Assembly (NCBI RefSeq): GCF_001548375.1
Contig: NZ_AP017295.1
Location: 2,514,501-2,578,500 of the forward strand
Direction: 5' to 3'
DNA: 64,000 nucleotides
Source: Nostoc sp. NIES-3756
GTDB lineage: Bacteria > Cyanobacteriota > Cyanobacteriia > Cyanobacteriales > Nostocaceae
Positions within the stretch are counted from its first letter, which is position 1. Every line of letters starts with the position of its first letter. The notes under the pieces were generated by a model. That model searched no databases. It worked only from the letters and a program-made list of their open reading frames with translations, and was not told the origin of the DNA. Shown piece after piece: positions 8,011 through 15,369 of the stretch. The position numbers and the translations under genes were made by a program.

Positions 8011-8570
8011 CTCTTAGAATTTATGGGAATCGCCAAATTAAAACTTTACCAGGGCAAGAAACCCGACCCACAACTTCGCGGGTTAGGGAGGCTGTGTTTA
8101 ATATTTGGCAAGGAGAAATAGAAGGCTGTCGCTGGCTAGATTTGTGTGCCGGTAATGGTTCAATGGGTGCAGAAGCATTGAGTCGAGGCGCTAGCTTGGT
8201 GATAGGAATTGAGAAATCAAGCCGAGCCTGTGCAGTAATTCAAGAAAATTGGCAGCGCATCGCCCATAGCGAACAAAAATGGCGAGTATTGCGCGGTGAT
8301 GTCGTTGTGCAGTTAAAAAACTTATCAGGGCAGCAATTTGACAAAATATATTTTGACCCGCCCTATGCTAGTGGATTATATCAGCCAGTATTAGAAGCGA
8401 TCGCTGATTATCAATTATTAGAGCCAAACGGGGAAATTGCGATCGAACACAACCCCCAAGGCTGGGTAGATATAGTAATTCCTACCTGGGAAATCTGCCG
8501 TCAAAAAGTCTACGGTAACACAGCACTAACTTTTTATAGAAGTGAGGAAACGGGGGAGATGAGGAAGTAG
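8007..8570 (+). CDS. rsmD: 16S rRNA (guanine-N2)-methyltransferase RsmD
   Basis: A 187-residue SAM-dependent methyltransferase expected to modify G966 of 16S rRNA. Motif I is DLCAGNGSMGAEALSRGA (about 45-62), and the catalytic motif IV is FDPPY (116-120). The N-terminus RIYGNRQIKTLPG...RPTTSRVREAVFNIW is diagnostic for RsmD. The start codon lies within the last TAATGACT unit of a heptamer array, so the repeat has supplied the first codons (ATG ACT). A few alternative downstream starts would delete conserved residues. The gene is convergent with petG. Confidence 0.93.
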   Translation: MTLRIYGNRQIKTLPGQETRPTTSRVREAVFNIWQGEIEGCRWLDLCAGNGSMGAEALSRGASLVIGIEKSSRACAVIQENWQRIAHSEQKWRVLRGDVVVQLKNLSGQQFDKIYFDPPYASGLYQPVLEAIADYQLLEPNGEIAIEHNPQGWVDIVIPTWEICRQKVYGNTALTFYRSEETGEMRK

Positions 8571-8672
8571 GGGGAGATAGGGGAGCAAGGGAAGGGTATA
8601 CTAAATTTTCTCTCCCTCATCTCCCTCATCCCCCTCATCTCCCTCATCCCCCTCATCTCCCCCATCCCTCAC
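8555..8672. repeat. purine/pyrimidine inverted repeat between rsmD and petG
   Basis: A GGGGGAGATGAGG-rich purine stretch (8550-8600) is followed by repeated CTCCCTCATCTCC and CCCTCATC units (8618-8672). The complementary halves could form a long imperfect hairpin or a triplex-prone structure. It sits exactly between two convergent genes, where it could end transcription from both sides. Confidence 0.65.
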
Positions 8673-8675
8673 TCA

Positions 8676-8789
8676 TCAACCACCCAACTCATTGGGGCGC
8701 TTGTATTGCTTATAAGCGGCGTAAAATAGCCCAGCCAAGGTGACGGGTATTAAACCAAGAACAATGCCTGAAAGTAGTGGTTCAATCAC
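8676..8789 (-). CDS. petG: cytochrome b6f complex subunit 5 (PetG)
   Basis: A 37-residue single-span membrane protein of the cytochrome b6f complex in thylakoids. It is needed for assembly or stability of the complex. The translation, read from a GTG start at 8789, contains the family signature [20 protein letters not shown] followed by [23 protein letters not shown] ribosome-binding site lies 5 nt upstream of the GTG. The gene is short enough to be missed by length-filtered gene finders. It is divergent from cytM, with about 206 bp between them. Confidence 0.95.
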   Translation of the reverse strand: MIEPLLSGIVLGLIPVTLAGLFYAAYKQYKRPNELGG

Positions 8790-8995
8790 TGGAAAACTCC
8801 TGTTACGATTATTCATTATTTATTTCCCGCCTTCAATTTTACCAAATCGCGGATGAAGGCCGCTTCCTACATGATTTTTAGGCGAAGTTTCAAGATAAAA
8901 AACTGTAGTTTATGCTTGCAGACATCATCAAGAACTTTTAAGCTATGTGTAGGAAATGAAAAACTTAAGTAAACCTAGACTTTACAGCACACCTT

Positions 8996-9370
8996 TTGGA
9001 TAACCAGATTACTAAACCTGAAATTCCGATTCAGCGTATCGCTTTAGTGGCGCTAGTGATACTGCTAGCAGTCCCTTTGGGCTTTTTTGGTGTTCAGTTG
9101 GTGAAAGCCTCTGACCCTTATGTTAAAAGTGTTCTTGCCATGAAAGGAGATCCAATTCAGGGACACGCTATCTTTCAAATCAATTGTGCTGGCTGTCACG
9201 GTTTAGAAGCAGATGGCCGAGTAGGCCCCAGCTTACAAGCTGTGTCTAAGCGTAAGTCCAGGTATGGACTCATTCATCAAGTTATTAGCGGTGAAACACC
9301 CCCAATGCCTAAATTTCAGCCCAGCACCCAGGAAATGGCAGACCTTTTAAGCTTTTTAGAGACTTTATAA
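8996..9370 (+). CDS. cytM: cytochrome cM
   Basis: A 124-residue c-type cytochrome of cyanobacteria. It is thought to adjust the balance between photosynthetic and respiratory electron flow. An uncleaved-type signal/anchor helix spans about residues 14-36. The heme-binding CAGCH is at 64-68, and the likely axial Met104 is in TPPMPKF. The only plausible initiator in frame is a TTG at 8996; an in-frame stop occurs 14 codons upstream and the protein aligns from MDNQITKP. No strong ribosome-binding site is seen, so translation may be weak. A hairpin follows at 9401. Confidence 0.92.
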   Translation: MDNQITKPEIPIQRIALVALVILLAVPLGFFGVQLVKASDPYVKSVLAMKGDPIQGHAIFQINCAGCHGLEADGRVGPSLQAVSKRKSRYGLIHQVISGETPPMPKFQPSTQEMADLLSFLETL

Positions 9371-9400
9371 GCCAGTAGAGTTGAGATACGCACAAACCTA

Positions 9401-9432
9401 GAACCCTGGTTTCTTCAAAAAAACCAGGGTTC
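9401..9432. terminator. hairpin downstream of cytM
   Basis: GAACCCTGGTTT (9401-9412) and AAACCAGGGTTC (9421-9432) form a perfect 12-bp stem with an 8-nt loop. There is no clear T-run, so it may be a processing or stability element. It lies between the convergent cytM and TPR genes. Confidence 0.55.
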
Positions 9433-9521
9433 ATTAGATCAGCTATGTTGGTCTTTTGGTATGGCCATCTTGCCCGTCCTCTTGTATTTATAGGGCAGGC
9501 AGGATGCCTACTCCACAATGA

Positions 9522-10523
9522 TTAAAATTTATTACGGCGAATTAATGATTCTAATTCTGTTGTTTGACGGTCAATCATTGCTATGACAGGATTGTCAGGA
9601 GTATATTTGGTCAAAAGTTGTAATCGCTCTATTTTTAAACTATCCATTTTTTCATACGCTGCATTTGATATTAAACTTTTGACTACCCTTTGATCTACTT
9701 GCGGTTGTGTGATTGCAAGTTGCTGATATAAATCCTCAAGTTGAGTATCAAAATATTGAATTTTTGGATCTGAGGATATAAATGTAGCTAAATTTAATGC
9801 CCGTTCAACTTCTGTAGTCGCTATTGTACGTAAAATACTACCAGTTGTGACTTTAGGTATTGTTACAGCTACGCCCATACTTGCTAGCTCTTTTCTAGTC
9901 TGGTCTAACATCTGCTGATTTCTGTCATCCATGTGACCAGTACCGAAAACTCCATCTAAGTATTGCTGCAAGAGTTTTTCGGTTACTTTATAATCAGCAA
10001 CGGCACTTTGTTTATTTCCCAAATCCTTGTAAAGATTTGCTCTCAAAAAGTATTCATCAGGATTTGGGCTACGATTATTACCAATTAACTGAGTTAAATC
10101 AGAAATTGCTTTGGTTTTTTCACCCAACTTTTCATAAGCTCTAGCTCTGTTCCAGTAGGCAGGACTTGTTAAACCCAATCTACCTGTATTCTTCTTAATT
10201 ACTTGTGTATAATCTGCCACTGCCGCTTGATAGTTTTCCATTGCAGCATAAGCATTTGCACGGTGATAGTATGGTTCTTCGGCGTAGGGGTTGAGTTTAA
10301 TCGCTCGGATAAAAGTAGACACAGCCGCCGATAAATCCTTAAGACAATCTTGTTGAAAGTGTCCCATAGCCAAGAAGTCGTTTACCGAATAAAGATTTGC
10401 TGGCCTGGGCATTTGGCAATCAGGAGAAAGCTGGGAATTGGGTATTTGTGCGACTACTAGAGGTATTGAGGAACCTAGCAATAACAAAGCAGACAATGTA
10501 TAAAAAACTGAGGTGAATTTCAT
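9522..10523 (-). CDS. exported TPR-repeat protein
   Basis: A 333-residue protein with a signal peptide (MKFTSVFYTLSALLLLGSSIPLVVAQ). It has three to four tetratricopeptide repeats at about residues 50-190, for example AIKLNPYAEEPYYHRANAYA and AVADYTQVIKK. TPRs bind other proteins, so a scaffold role in the periplasm or envelope is likely, but the partner is unknown. The C-terminal 130 residues are charged and helical, without a recognised domain. It is divergent from the PPIase gene across about 226 bp. Confidence 0.75.
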   Translation of the reverse strand: MKFTSVFYTLSALLLLGSSIPLVVAQIPNSQLSPDCQMPRPANLYSVNDFLAMGHFQQDCLKDLSAAVSTFIRAIKLNPYAEEPYYHRANAYAAMENYQAAVADYTQVIKKNTGRLGLTSPAYWNRARAYEKLGEKTKAISDLTQLIGNNRSPNPDEYFLRANLYKDLGNKQSAVADYKVTEKLLQQYLDGVFGTGHMDDRNQQMLDQTRKELASMGVAVTIPKVTTGSILRTIATTEVERALNLATFISSDPKIQYFDTQLEDLYQQLAITQPQVDQRVVKSLISNAAYEKMDSLKIERLQLLTKYTPDNPVIAMIDRQTTELESLIRRNKF

Positions 10524-10749
10524 ACTGTCAAAGTGTAGAAGATTAATTTAGAGCAGGCTAATTCTGGATTTGCATCCGTTACTTAGCCTTGATTAAACTA
10601 ATGTAACTTTGCCAGCATTTGATTTGCCACAAAAGTAGACTGTATATGTACTTAGCTAGAAATAAATTTATTATTGCCAAATAAATACGGTTAATTTTAG
10701 AAAAAACTTTACATAAGTTGCGTATTCTTGCTATTAAAATTTTAAAGCT

Positions 10750-11544
10750 ATGAAGAATGTAACTGCTATGCAGGATACTAACTCAGCATCTATCACTCCA
10801 GAGCGCCAAACCAAACAGGTAATGACTGACGTATTGCAAATCGGCGATCGCACTATTCAAGCCAGTGAATTGATTCCCTTACTGGCTAATTATCAACTAC
10901 TGCCACAATTATTAAGGGAATTAATTATTGATGAGGCAATAGCAGCAGTAGACTGTCAACCTGAGGAATTAGCTCAAGCTAAACAGAGGTTTTACGCTGA
11001 AAAACAGTTAAACCAAGTAACAGACATTCAAGCATGGTTAGCACAACAAGGTCTGGCTATCGAACAATTAGATAATATTATTGCTCGGAAGATTAAGCTA
11101 GAAAAATACAAGCAAGCCACTTGGGGGCCGAAACTAGATTCTTATTTTTTTCAGTTGAAAGCGAAACTAGATAGAGTTATCTATTCCCTACTGCGGACTC
11201 AAGACCCAGGTTTGGCGCAAGAATTGTACTTCCGCCTGCAAGCCAAGGAACAGTCTTTTGCAGAGGTAGCACAGAAATACTCCCAAGGCCCAGAAGCCCA
11301 AACTGGTGGTTTAGTCGGCCCTGTTGAACAGAGTTCACTACATCCGACAATGGTACAGCTACTCTCTAGCTGTCAACCAGGGCAAATTTCTCCACCTACT
11401 CGTATTGCTGAATGGTTTGTGATTATACGAGTGGAAAAATTTATTCCCGCCCAGTTAGATGAACCAATGAAAGCACGGCTGTTAAATGAAATGTTTGAAG
11501 GTTGGATGCAGGAACAGCAAAAGCAGGTTGTTATTAGTCAATAA
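10750..11544 (+). CDS. parvulin-type peptidylprolyl isomerase
   Basis: A 264-residue protein. The C-terminal half carries a PpiC/parvulin domain at about residues 135-235, with the conserved run FAEVAQKYSQGPEAQTGGLVG and the following QISPPTRIAEWFVIIRVE. The N-terminal part resembles the SurA-like helical chaperone region. No signal peptide is visible, so it probably acts in the cytoplasm, assisting folding of exported or secreted substrates. In Nostoc such genes often accompany ABC exporters; here an ABC exporter lies 4 kb away, not adjacent. A second ATG nine codons in could be the true start. Confidence 0.82.
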   Translation: MKNVTAMQDTNSASITPERQTKQVMTDVLQIGDRTIQASELIPLLANYQLLPQLLRELIIDEAIAAVDCQPEELAQAKQRFYAEKQLNQVTDIQAWLAQQGLAIEQLDNIIARKIKLEKYKQATWGPKLDSYFFQLKAKLDRVIYSLLRTQDPGLAQELYFRLQAKEQSFAEVAQKYSQGPEAQTGGLVGPVEQSSLHPTMVQLLSSCQPGQISPPTRIAEWFVIIRVEKFIPAQLDEPMKARLLNEMFEGWMQEQQKQVVISQ

Positions 11545-11571
11545 TCAATAGTCAATAGTCCATAGTCATTG
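11534..11571. repeat. heptamer array (AATAGTC type)
   Basis: Degenerate AATAGTC/CATAGTC units start within the stop region of the PPIase gene and run to about 11571. It is the same STRR class as the arrays near rsmD and pyrF. Confidence 0.65.
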
Positions 11572-11606
11572 GTTTAAAGTGGAGGAAAGGAACCTTGCTC
11601 CATAAT

Positions 11607-11671
11607 CGGCGTTGCTAAATCAAAGTGATTTTAAAAAATCATCAAAGTCATATCGCATTTACACAACGCCG
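11607..11671. repeat. short inverted-repeat element (MITE-like)
   Basis: CGGCGTTGCTAAAT (11607-11620) and ATTTACACAACGCCG (11657-11671) are imperfect inverted ends around a 36-bp core, which itself contains complementary GATTTTAAAAAATC-type sequence. It is probably a miniature transposon remnant between the PPIase gene and the next minus-strand gene. Confidence 0.45.
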
Positions 11672-11680
11672 TATCTTAAT

Positions 11681-12076
11681 TTATGTAGTCTGCAAATTTT
11701 TGTTAGGGGTTGCTTCTGCAAAAGATTTTAAGCGAGTAACGCTGCTTTTGCGGATGCGATCGCTCTTGCGAACACCACCCGCCATTTCATACTCGCTGCT
11801 ATCTTTCCCATATTTCACCGCTACCCCCATCAGCATTGTTTCACACAAAGCACTCAAGCTTCTTTCTAGTTGTTCAATATCCATCTTAGAAGCATCAATC
11901 ACAGATATGGCAGTGTTGTAATCATTAATTTTAGTACGCAACTGTTCAATTTGTTGTGTAAAATTTTTTAAGTTATTAGCATTGCCAAAATCTATATTTG
12001 GATCAACAGCTTTAAGTCCAGACAATCTTAATTGAGCTTTTTCTAATATGCGAGATGAGCGCTTTTGACGAGGCAT
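11681..12076 (-). CDS. hypothetical protein, charged coiled-coil
   Basis: A 131-residue, Lys/Arg-rich protein without signal peptide or membrane segment. The middle (about 30-95) is predicted helical from its heptad-like Leu/Ile spacing (FTQQIEQLRTKINDYNTAI, then LERSLSALCETMLMGVAVKY). The basic C-terminus (KSDRIRKSSVTRLKS) could touch nucleic acid. I do not recognise a named family. The start is the ATG at 12076. It stands alone between repeats, facing the PPIase gene. It could be an accessory gene brought in with the neighbouring mobile repeats. Confidence 0.6.
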   Translation of the reverse strand: MPRQKRSSRILEKAQLRLSGLKAVDPNIDFGNANNLKNFTQQIEQLRTKINDYNTAISVIDASKMDIEQLERSLSALCETMLMGVAVKYGKDSSEYEMAGGVRKSDRIRKSSVTRLKSFAEATPNKNLQTT

Positions 12077-12318
12077 AACTTTAACCCTGTAAATTGTGAT
12101 ATTGTTAGCTTGTCTTAAAACATCTCAATTTTGGTTCAGGAAGATTCGCAATTAATCATGTTTTTTCTAATAAGATTTTGCAGAAAATTCAGTAATTATT
12201 CTGAGTTTGAGCTTAATAGATAGTTGTCTTTATGATTGCTTTAATCTAGTAGGAGGTAAACTCCGACTATTCGATAGTATTTAAGGTTTGAAAATGTCTT
12301 AACCTATGTGAATACAGC

Positions 12319-12422
12319 TATAGCAATCCTATTTGATTTGTGAAAATTAGTGAGCTTCAGATCCCCGACTTCTTAAAGAAGTCGGGGATCTTGTTAATTA
12401 CAAATGATTTAGGATTGCTATA
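12319..12422. mobile_element. Tc1/IS630-type MITE with internal palindrome
   Basis: Terminal inverted repeats TATAGCAATCCTATTTGATT (from 12319) and, on the other strand, TATAGCAATCCTAAATCATT (ending 12422) are flanked by TA. That suggests the TA target duplication of IS630/Tc1 elements. In the centre is a 16-bp-arm palindrome, AGATCCCCGACTTCTT and its complement (12359-12391). No transposase is encoded; an open frame running through it is not credible as a gene. Confidence 0.7.
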
Positions 12423-12428
12423 TAATTT

Positions 12429-12532
12429 CAAGGCGTTTTTGACAAATGTCGTGATGTTCTCTATGAATGACGTAAGGTTAATAAGTAACCTCAAAGTGTT
12501 TTTGACAAATGTCGTAATGTTTTCTATGGATG
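12429..12532. repeat. 63-bp direct repeat, two copies
   Basis: A block starting CAAGGCGTTTTTGACAAATG at 12429 recurs at 12492 as CAAAGTGTTTTTGACAAATG, offset by 63 bp, with about 40 bp of high identity. Each copy contains the small palindrome GACAAATGTC. The offset is a multiple of three and the block stays open in one frame. However, the sequence starts within a MITE, so coding is doubtful. Confidence 0.6.
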
Positions 12533-12707
12533 GCTTAGTTTTGTTAATATCAGGTAATTTTGCTAAGGCGATCGCTTAAAGCTACACTCGTATACTATCT
12601 GTAGATTGTGCGATCGCGTAAGGTAGCACATCAATAAATTTATACGTTGGTAGAAAATATAAAATCAAATTTAAAGCTCAACTATACATAGTTTTATTTT
12701 AATTCCC

Positions 12708-14861
12708 ATGACCGGACTAGAACCTTGGGCAATTTCTGTTGTTAGTGGTGTAGCTACTCCTTTGATTCAGTCGCTTTTGACAGGTGGTAGTCAAATTATC
12801 AGCAAGGCTGGGAAAAGCCTCCAAGAAAGAGAAATTAAGAGTGAAGTTGATGCTGCTGCTAGGGAATATGAAGATAAATATCAAAAACGACACGGGATTC
12901 TCAAAGTATTGGGAATGCGTCAACCTGTAACTTTGGAATCTGTCTATACAGCAGTGCAGTTTTTAAATGATGATGCAATTCAAAGTTTTGAATCTATCGA
13001 GAAGTTAGAAAGGTTGTATCGAGAAGCTAAAAACCGTAGGTTTACATCTAAGGATGCGCCTAAGCAAGTAGGTATTAAAGTCGCTAACTACAAGCAATAT
13101 TTAATGGTACTTGGTGGCCCCGGTGCTGGTAAGTCTACATTTCTACGAAAAATGGGATTGGAAGCACTAAGAGGAAAAAGAGGGGGATTTGAACACAACT
13201 GTATTCCTGTATTTATTGAGTTAAAAAGATTTGCATCTAGTGATATTGATATTGAAAAGCTTGTTACAGAAGAATTTAAAATTTGTGGATTTCCCTCACC
13301 TGATGAATTTACGGCTAAAGCTTTAGAAGCAGGTAAATTACTAATTTTATTAGATGGTTTGGACGAAGTACCAAGTAAAAATTTAACTCAAGCAATTGAG
13401 CGAATAAAAGACTTTGTAGATAAGTACGATCGCAATCGCTTTATTGCTTCCTGCCGTACTGCTGCTCATCGTAGCGGCTTTCCTCGCTTTAGCGATGTAA
13501 TTATGGCAGATTTTGATGATGATCAAATCCAGCAATTTATTTTAAACTGGTTTCAATCAGAAGCAGATCAGCAAGCTAAGACAGGCGATAAATGCTGGGA
13601 ATTACTACAAAAATCAGAAAACGCTGCTGCTAAAGAGTTAGCACACACACCTTTATTGCTGACATTTTTGTGTTTAGTATACGACCGTTCCCAAAACTTT
13701 CCTGCTAATCGGAGTGTGCTTTATAAAAATGCCTTGCGGATATTGCTGCAAGAATGGGCAGCAGATAAGCGAATTTTACAAGATGAAATATATCAAGGGC
13801 TGCACACAGAATTAGAAGAAATATTATTAGCCGAAATTGCTTATACAGGTTTTGAGTCTGACAAGCTGTTCTTTCCCCAGCGTGATATTGTTCAGCAAAT
13901 CAAAACTTTTTTAGCAAGTAATTTGAATGCACCGCAACATTTAGATGGTGAAGCAGTGTTGAATGCTATTGCTGTGCAGCAGGGAATTTTAGTAGAACGG
14001 GCAGAAGATATCTTTTCTTTTTCTCACCTAACATTACAAGAATATTTAACAGCACAATATATTGATGACCATCGTCTAGTTGAGAAATTAGTGACTCAAC
14101 ACCTGACAGACGAACGCTGGAAAGAAGTGTTTTTACTTGTTGCTGGTTTAATGCGTGGTGGTGCAGATGATTTGCTATTGTTGATGGAAAAGGAAGCGCA
14201 GAAATATATTAACTCACCCAAATTACAAGATTTATTAAACTGGGCAGAACAAATAACTGCTGGCTCACCAGGAGATTATAAACCAGTTGGTAAACGTGCA
14301 GTAGCAATTGCTATCGCCTACCCATACGCTAACGCCAACGCCTACCCATACGCTAACATCAACGCCATTGCCTACGCTTACGCCAGCGCCATCGCCAACG
14401 TCTACACCAAAGCCAAAGCCATCGCCTACGCTTACGCCAAAGACAAAACCATAGCCTACGCCTACGCCTACGCCTACGCCTATGCCAACGCCAACGCCTA
14501 CACTTACGCCATTAGAGATGCTATTAATTACACTGATGAGCTTGAAAAACTAAAAATTTTTAATAACATCAATCTTAAGTTATTAAGCACGCAACTAAAA
14601 GCACTGGCAACTCAAATACCTGATGAAAAACAGCCAGAGCAAGTAAAAATTGCGTTTGCTCAACGGCCGTTACAGACTTTACTTAATGGGTTCAACATGA
14701 CTTTAGACATGATCAACTTATCTTCTGAAGAACAGAAGGCATTAGAAAATTATCTTTACGCCAATCATCTCATCATCAAGTGCAAAGAAGCCGCAGTGCG
14801 GGTGTCTCCCCAAACCTGGGAAACAATTGAGGCGCGGATGTTGTTAGTTCAGGATATTTAG
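12708..14861 (+). CDS. NACHT-domain STAND NTPase with alternating-alanine tract
   Basis: A 717-residue signal-transduction NTPase. The N-terminal ~110 residues are helical and probably an effector or linker. The NACHT domain follows, with Walker A GGPGAGKST (136-144), Walker B LLILLDGLDE (211-220) and the sensor region RFIASCRTAA (244-253). A helical arm follows (about 300-520). Residues about 530-603 form an unusual Ala-X alternating tract (AIAYPYANANAYPYAN and similar), then a helical C-terminus. Bacterial NACHT proteins include antiphage sensors, so defence is a reasonable but unproven role. The gene stands alone, with no partner effector gene. It ends directly against a broken gene, suggesting insertion. 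Confidence 0.88.
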   Translation: MTGLEPWAISVVSGVATPLIQSLLTGGSQIISKAGKSLQEREIKSEVDAAAREYEDKYQKRHGILKVLGMRQPVTLESVYTAVQFLNDDAIQSFESIEKLERLYREAKNRRFTSKDAPKQVGIKVANYKQYLMVLGGPGAGKSTFLRKMGLEALRGKRGGFEHNCIPVFIELKRFASSDIDIEKLVTEEFKICGFPSPDEFTAKALEAGKLLILLDGLDEVPSKNLTQAIERIKDFVDKYDRNRFIASCRTAAHRSGFPRFSDVIMADFDDDQIQQFILNWFQSEADQQAKTGDKCWELLQKSENAAAKELAHTPLLLTFLCLVYDRSQNFPANRSVLYKNALRILLQEWAADKRILQDEIYQGLHTELEEILLAEIAYTGFESDKLFFPQRDIVQQIKTFLASNLNAPQHLDGEAVLNAIAVQQGILVERAEDIFSFSHLTLQEYLTAQYIDDHRLVEKLVTQHLTDERWKEVFLLVAGLMRGGADDLLLLMEKEAQKYINSPKLQDLLNWAEQITAGSPGDYKPVGKRAVAIAIAYPYANANAYPYANINAIAYAYASAIANVYTKAKAIAYAYAKDKTIAYAYAYAYAYANANAYTYAIRDAINYTDELEKLKIFNNINLKLLSTQLKALATQIPDEKQPEQVKIAFAQRPLQTLLNGFNMTLDMINLSSEEQKALENYLYANHLIIKCKEAAVRVSPQTWETIEARMLLVQDI
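14296..14510 (+). repeat. in-frame degenerate hexanucleotide repeat inside the NACHT gene
   Basis: About 36 degenerate copies of GCCNAC-type hexamers (GCCTAC, GCCAAC, GCCATC, GCTTAC) encode Ala alternating with Tyr, Asn, Ile or Lys. Codon choice is far more uniform (GCC, TAC, AAC) than in the rest of the AT-rich gene. That indicates recent slippage expansion. Confidence 0.8.
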
Positions 14862-14967
14862 ACTAATCCTTCGTCGAGAATTTGATAAATGGTTTCAGTT
14901 TCATACTCGGCTCTTTGGGGTATACGTTTAACGTAGTTCTTTGACTAGGGGCTTTTTGTTGAGACAT
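14862..14967 (-). pseudogene. N-terminal remnant of a pyridoxamine-phosphate-oxidase-like gene
   Basis: On the minus strand from 14967 the reading MSQQKAPSQRTT is followed, after a one-base shift, by KRIPQRAEYETETIYQILDE and GLV, then TAA. I recognise this as the N-terminus of small PNPOx/flavin-nucleotide-binding proteins (about 200 residues). One base is missing after the ACG codon, and only about 35 codons remain. The break coincides with the last codon of the NACHT gene. Confidence 0.6.
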
Positions 14968-15025
14968 GACTAGAAATTTTTACTTTATATCGTTAGTACA
15001 CAGAAATTGAGGGAATGAGCAATGC

Positions 15026-15364
15026 TTAATTTATTTGAATCATTGGCGAATCAGTATTTAAAAACCATCTTTCATCAATAAATTTGAGATTCTCATCATA
15101 AACAAGCTCTAACTCACCAATTGTTTGAATATTTTCATCTGATGCTGTTTTAGGTTCAAAAGTGGAAGCTGTAAGTAAGAACTTTAATTTTAGAAAGCGC
15201 TCTTTATGACTAACGCCAATAGAACTGCTGACTAATTCAGCACCCAGTTCACGCGGTAAAGTTACTGTTTCATAATATTTATCTTGCTCATCCCAGTAAC
15301 CACACACTTTGTAATTACATTGTTCCAAATGTTCTTTAACAAGTACATCAGGTAAAGGTTCCAT
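15026..15364 (-). CDS. hypothetical protein downstream of ABC exporter
   Basis: A 112-residue acidic soluble protein starting MEPLPDVLVKEHLEQCNYKV. It has no signal peptide or membrane helix and no recognised motif. Alternating strands and turns (YYETVTLPREL, LKLKFLLTAS, GELELVYDENLKFIDERWF) suggest a small alpha+beta fold. Its ATG lies 5 bp after the stop of the ABC transporter gene, so it is probably the second gene of that operon. Function is unknown; a regulatory or accessory role with the exporter is possible. Confidence 0.6.
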   Translation of the reverse strand: MEPLPDVLVKEHLEQCNYKVCGYWDEQDKYYETVTLPRELGAELVSSSIGVSHKERFLKLKFLLTASTFEPKTASDENIQTIGELELVYDENLKFIDERWFLNTDSPMIQIN

Positions 15365-15369
15365 TTGAT

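Noticed and set aside
12340..12579. Open frame of about 79 codons containing a repeated 21-residue unit
   Set aside because: It begins inside an IS630-type MITE palindrome and has no ribosome-binding site; the internal repetition is better explained by a DNA duplication.
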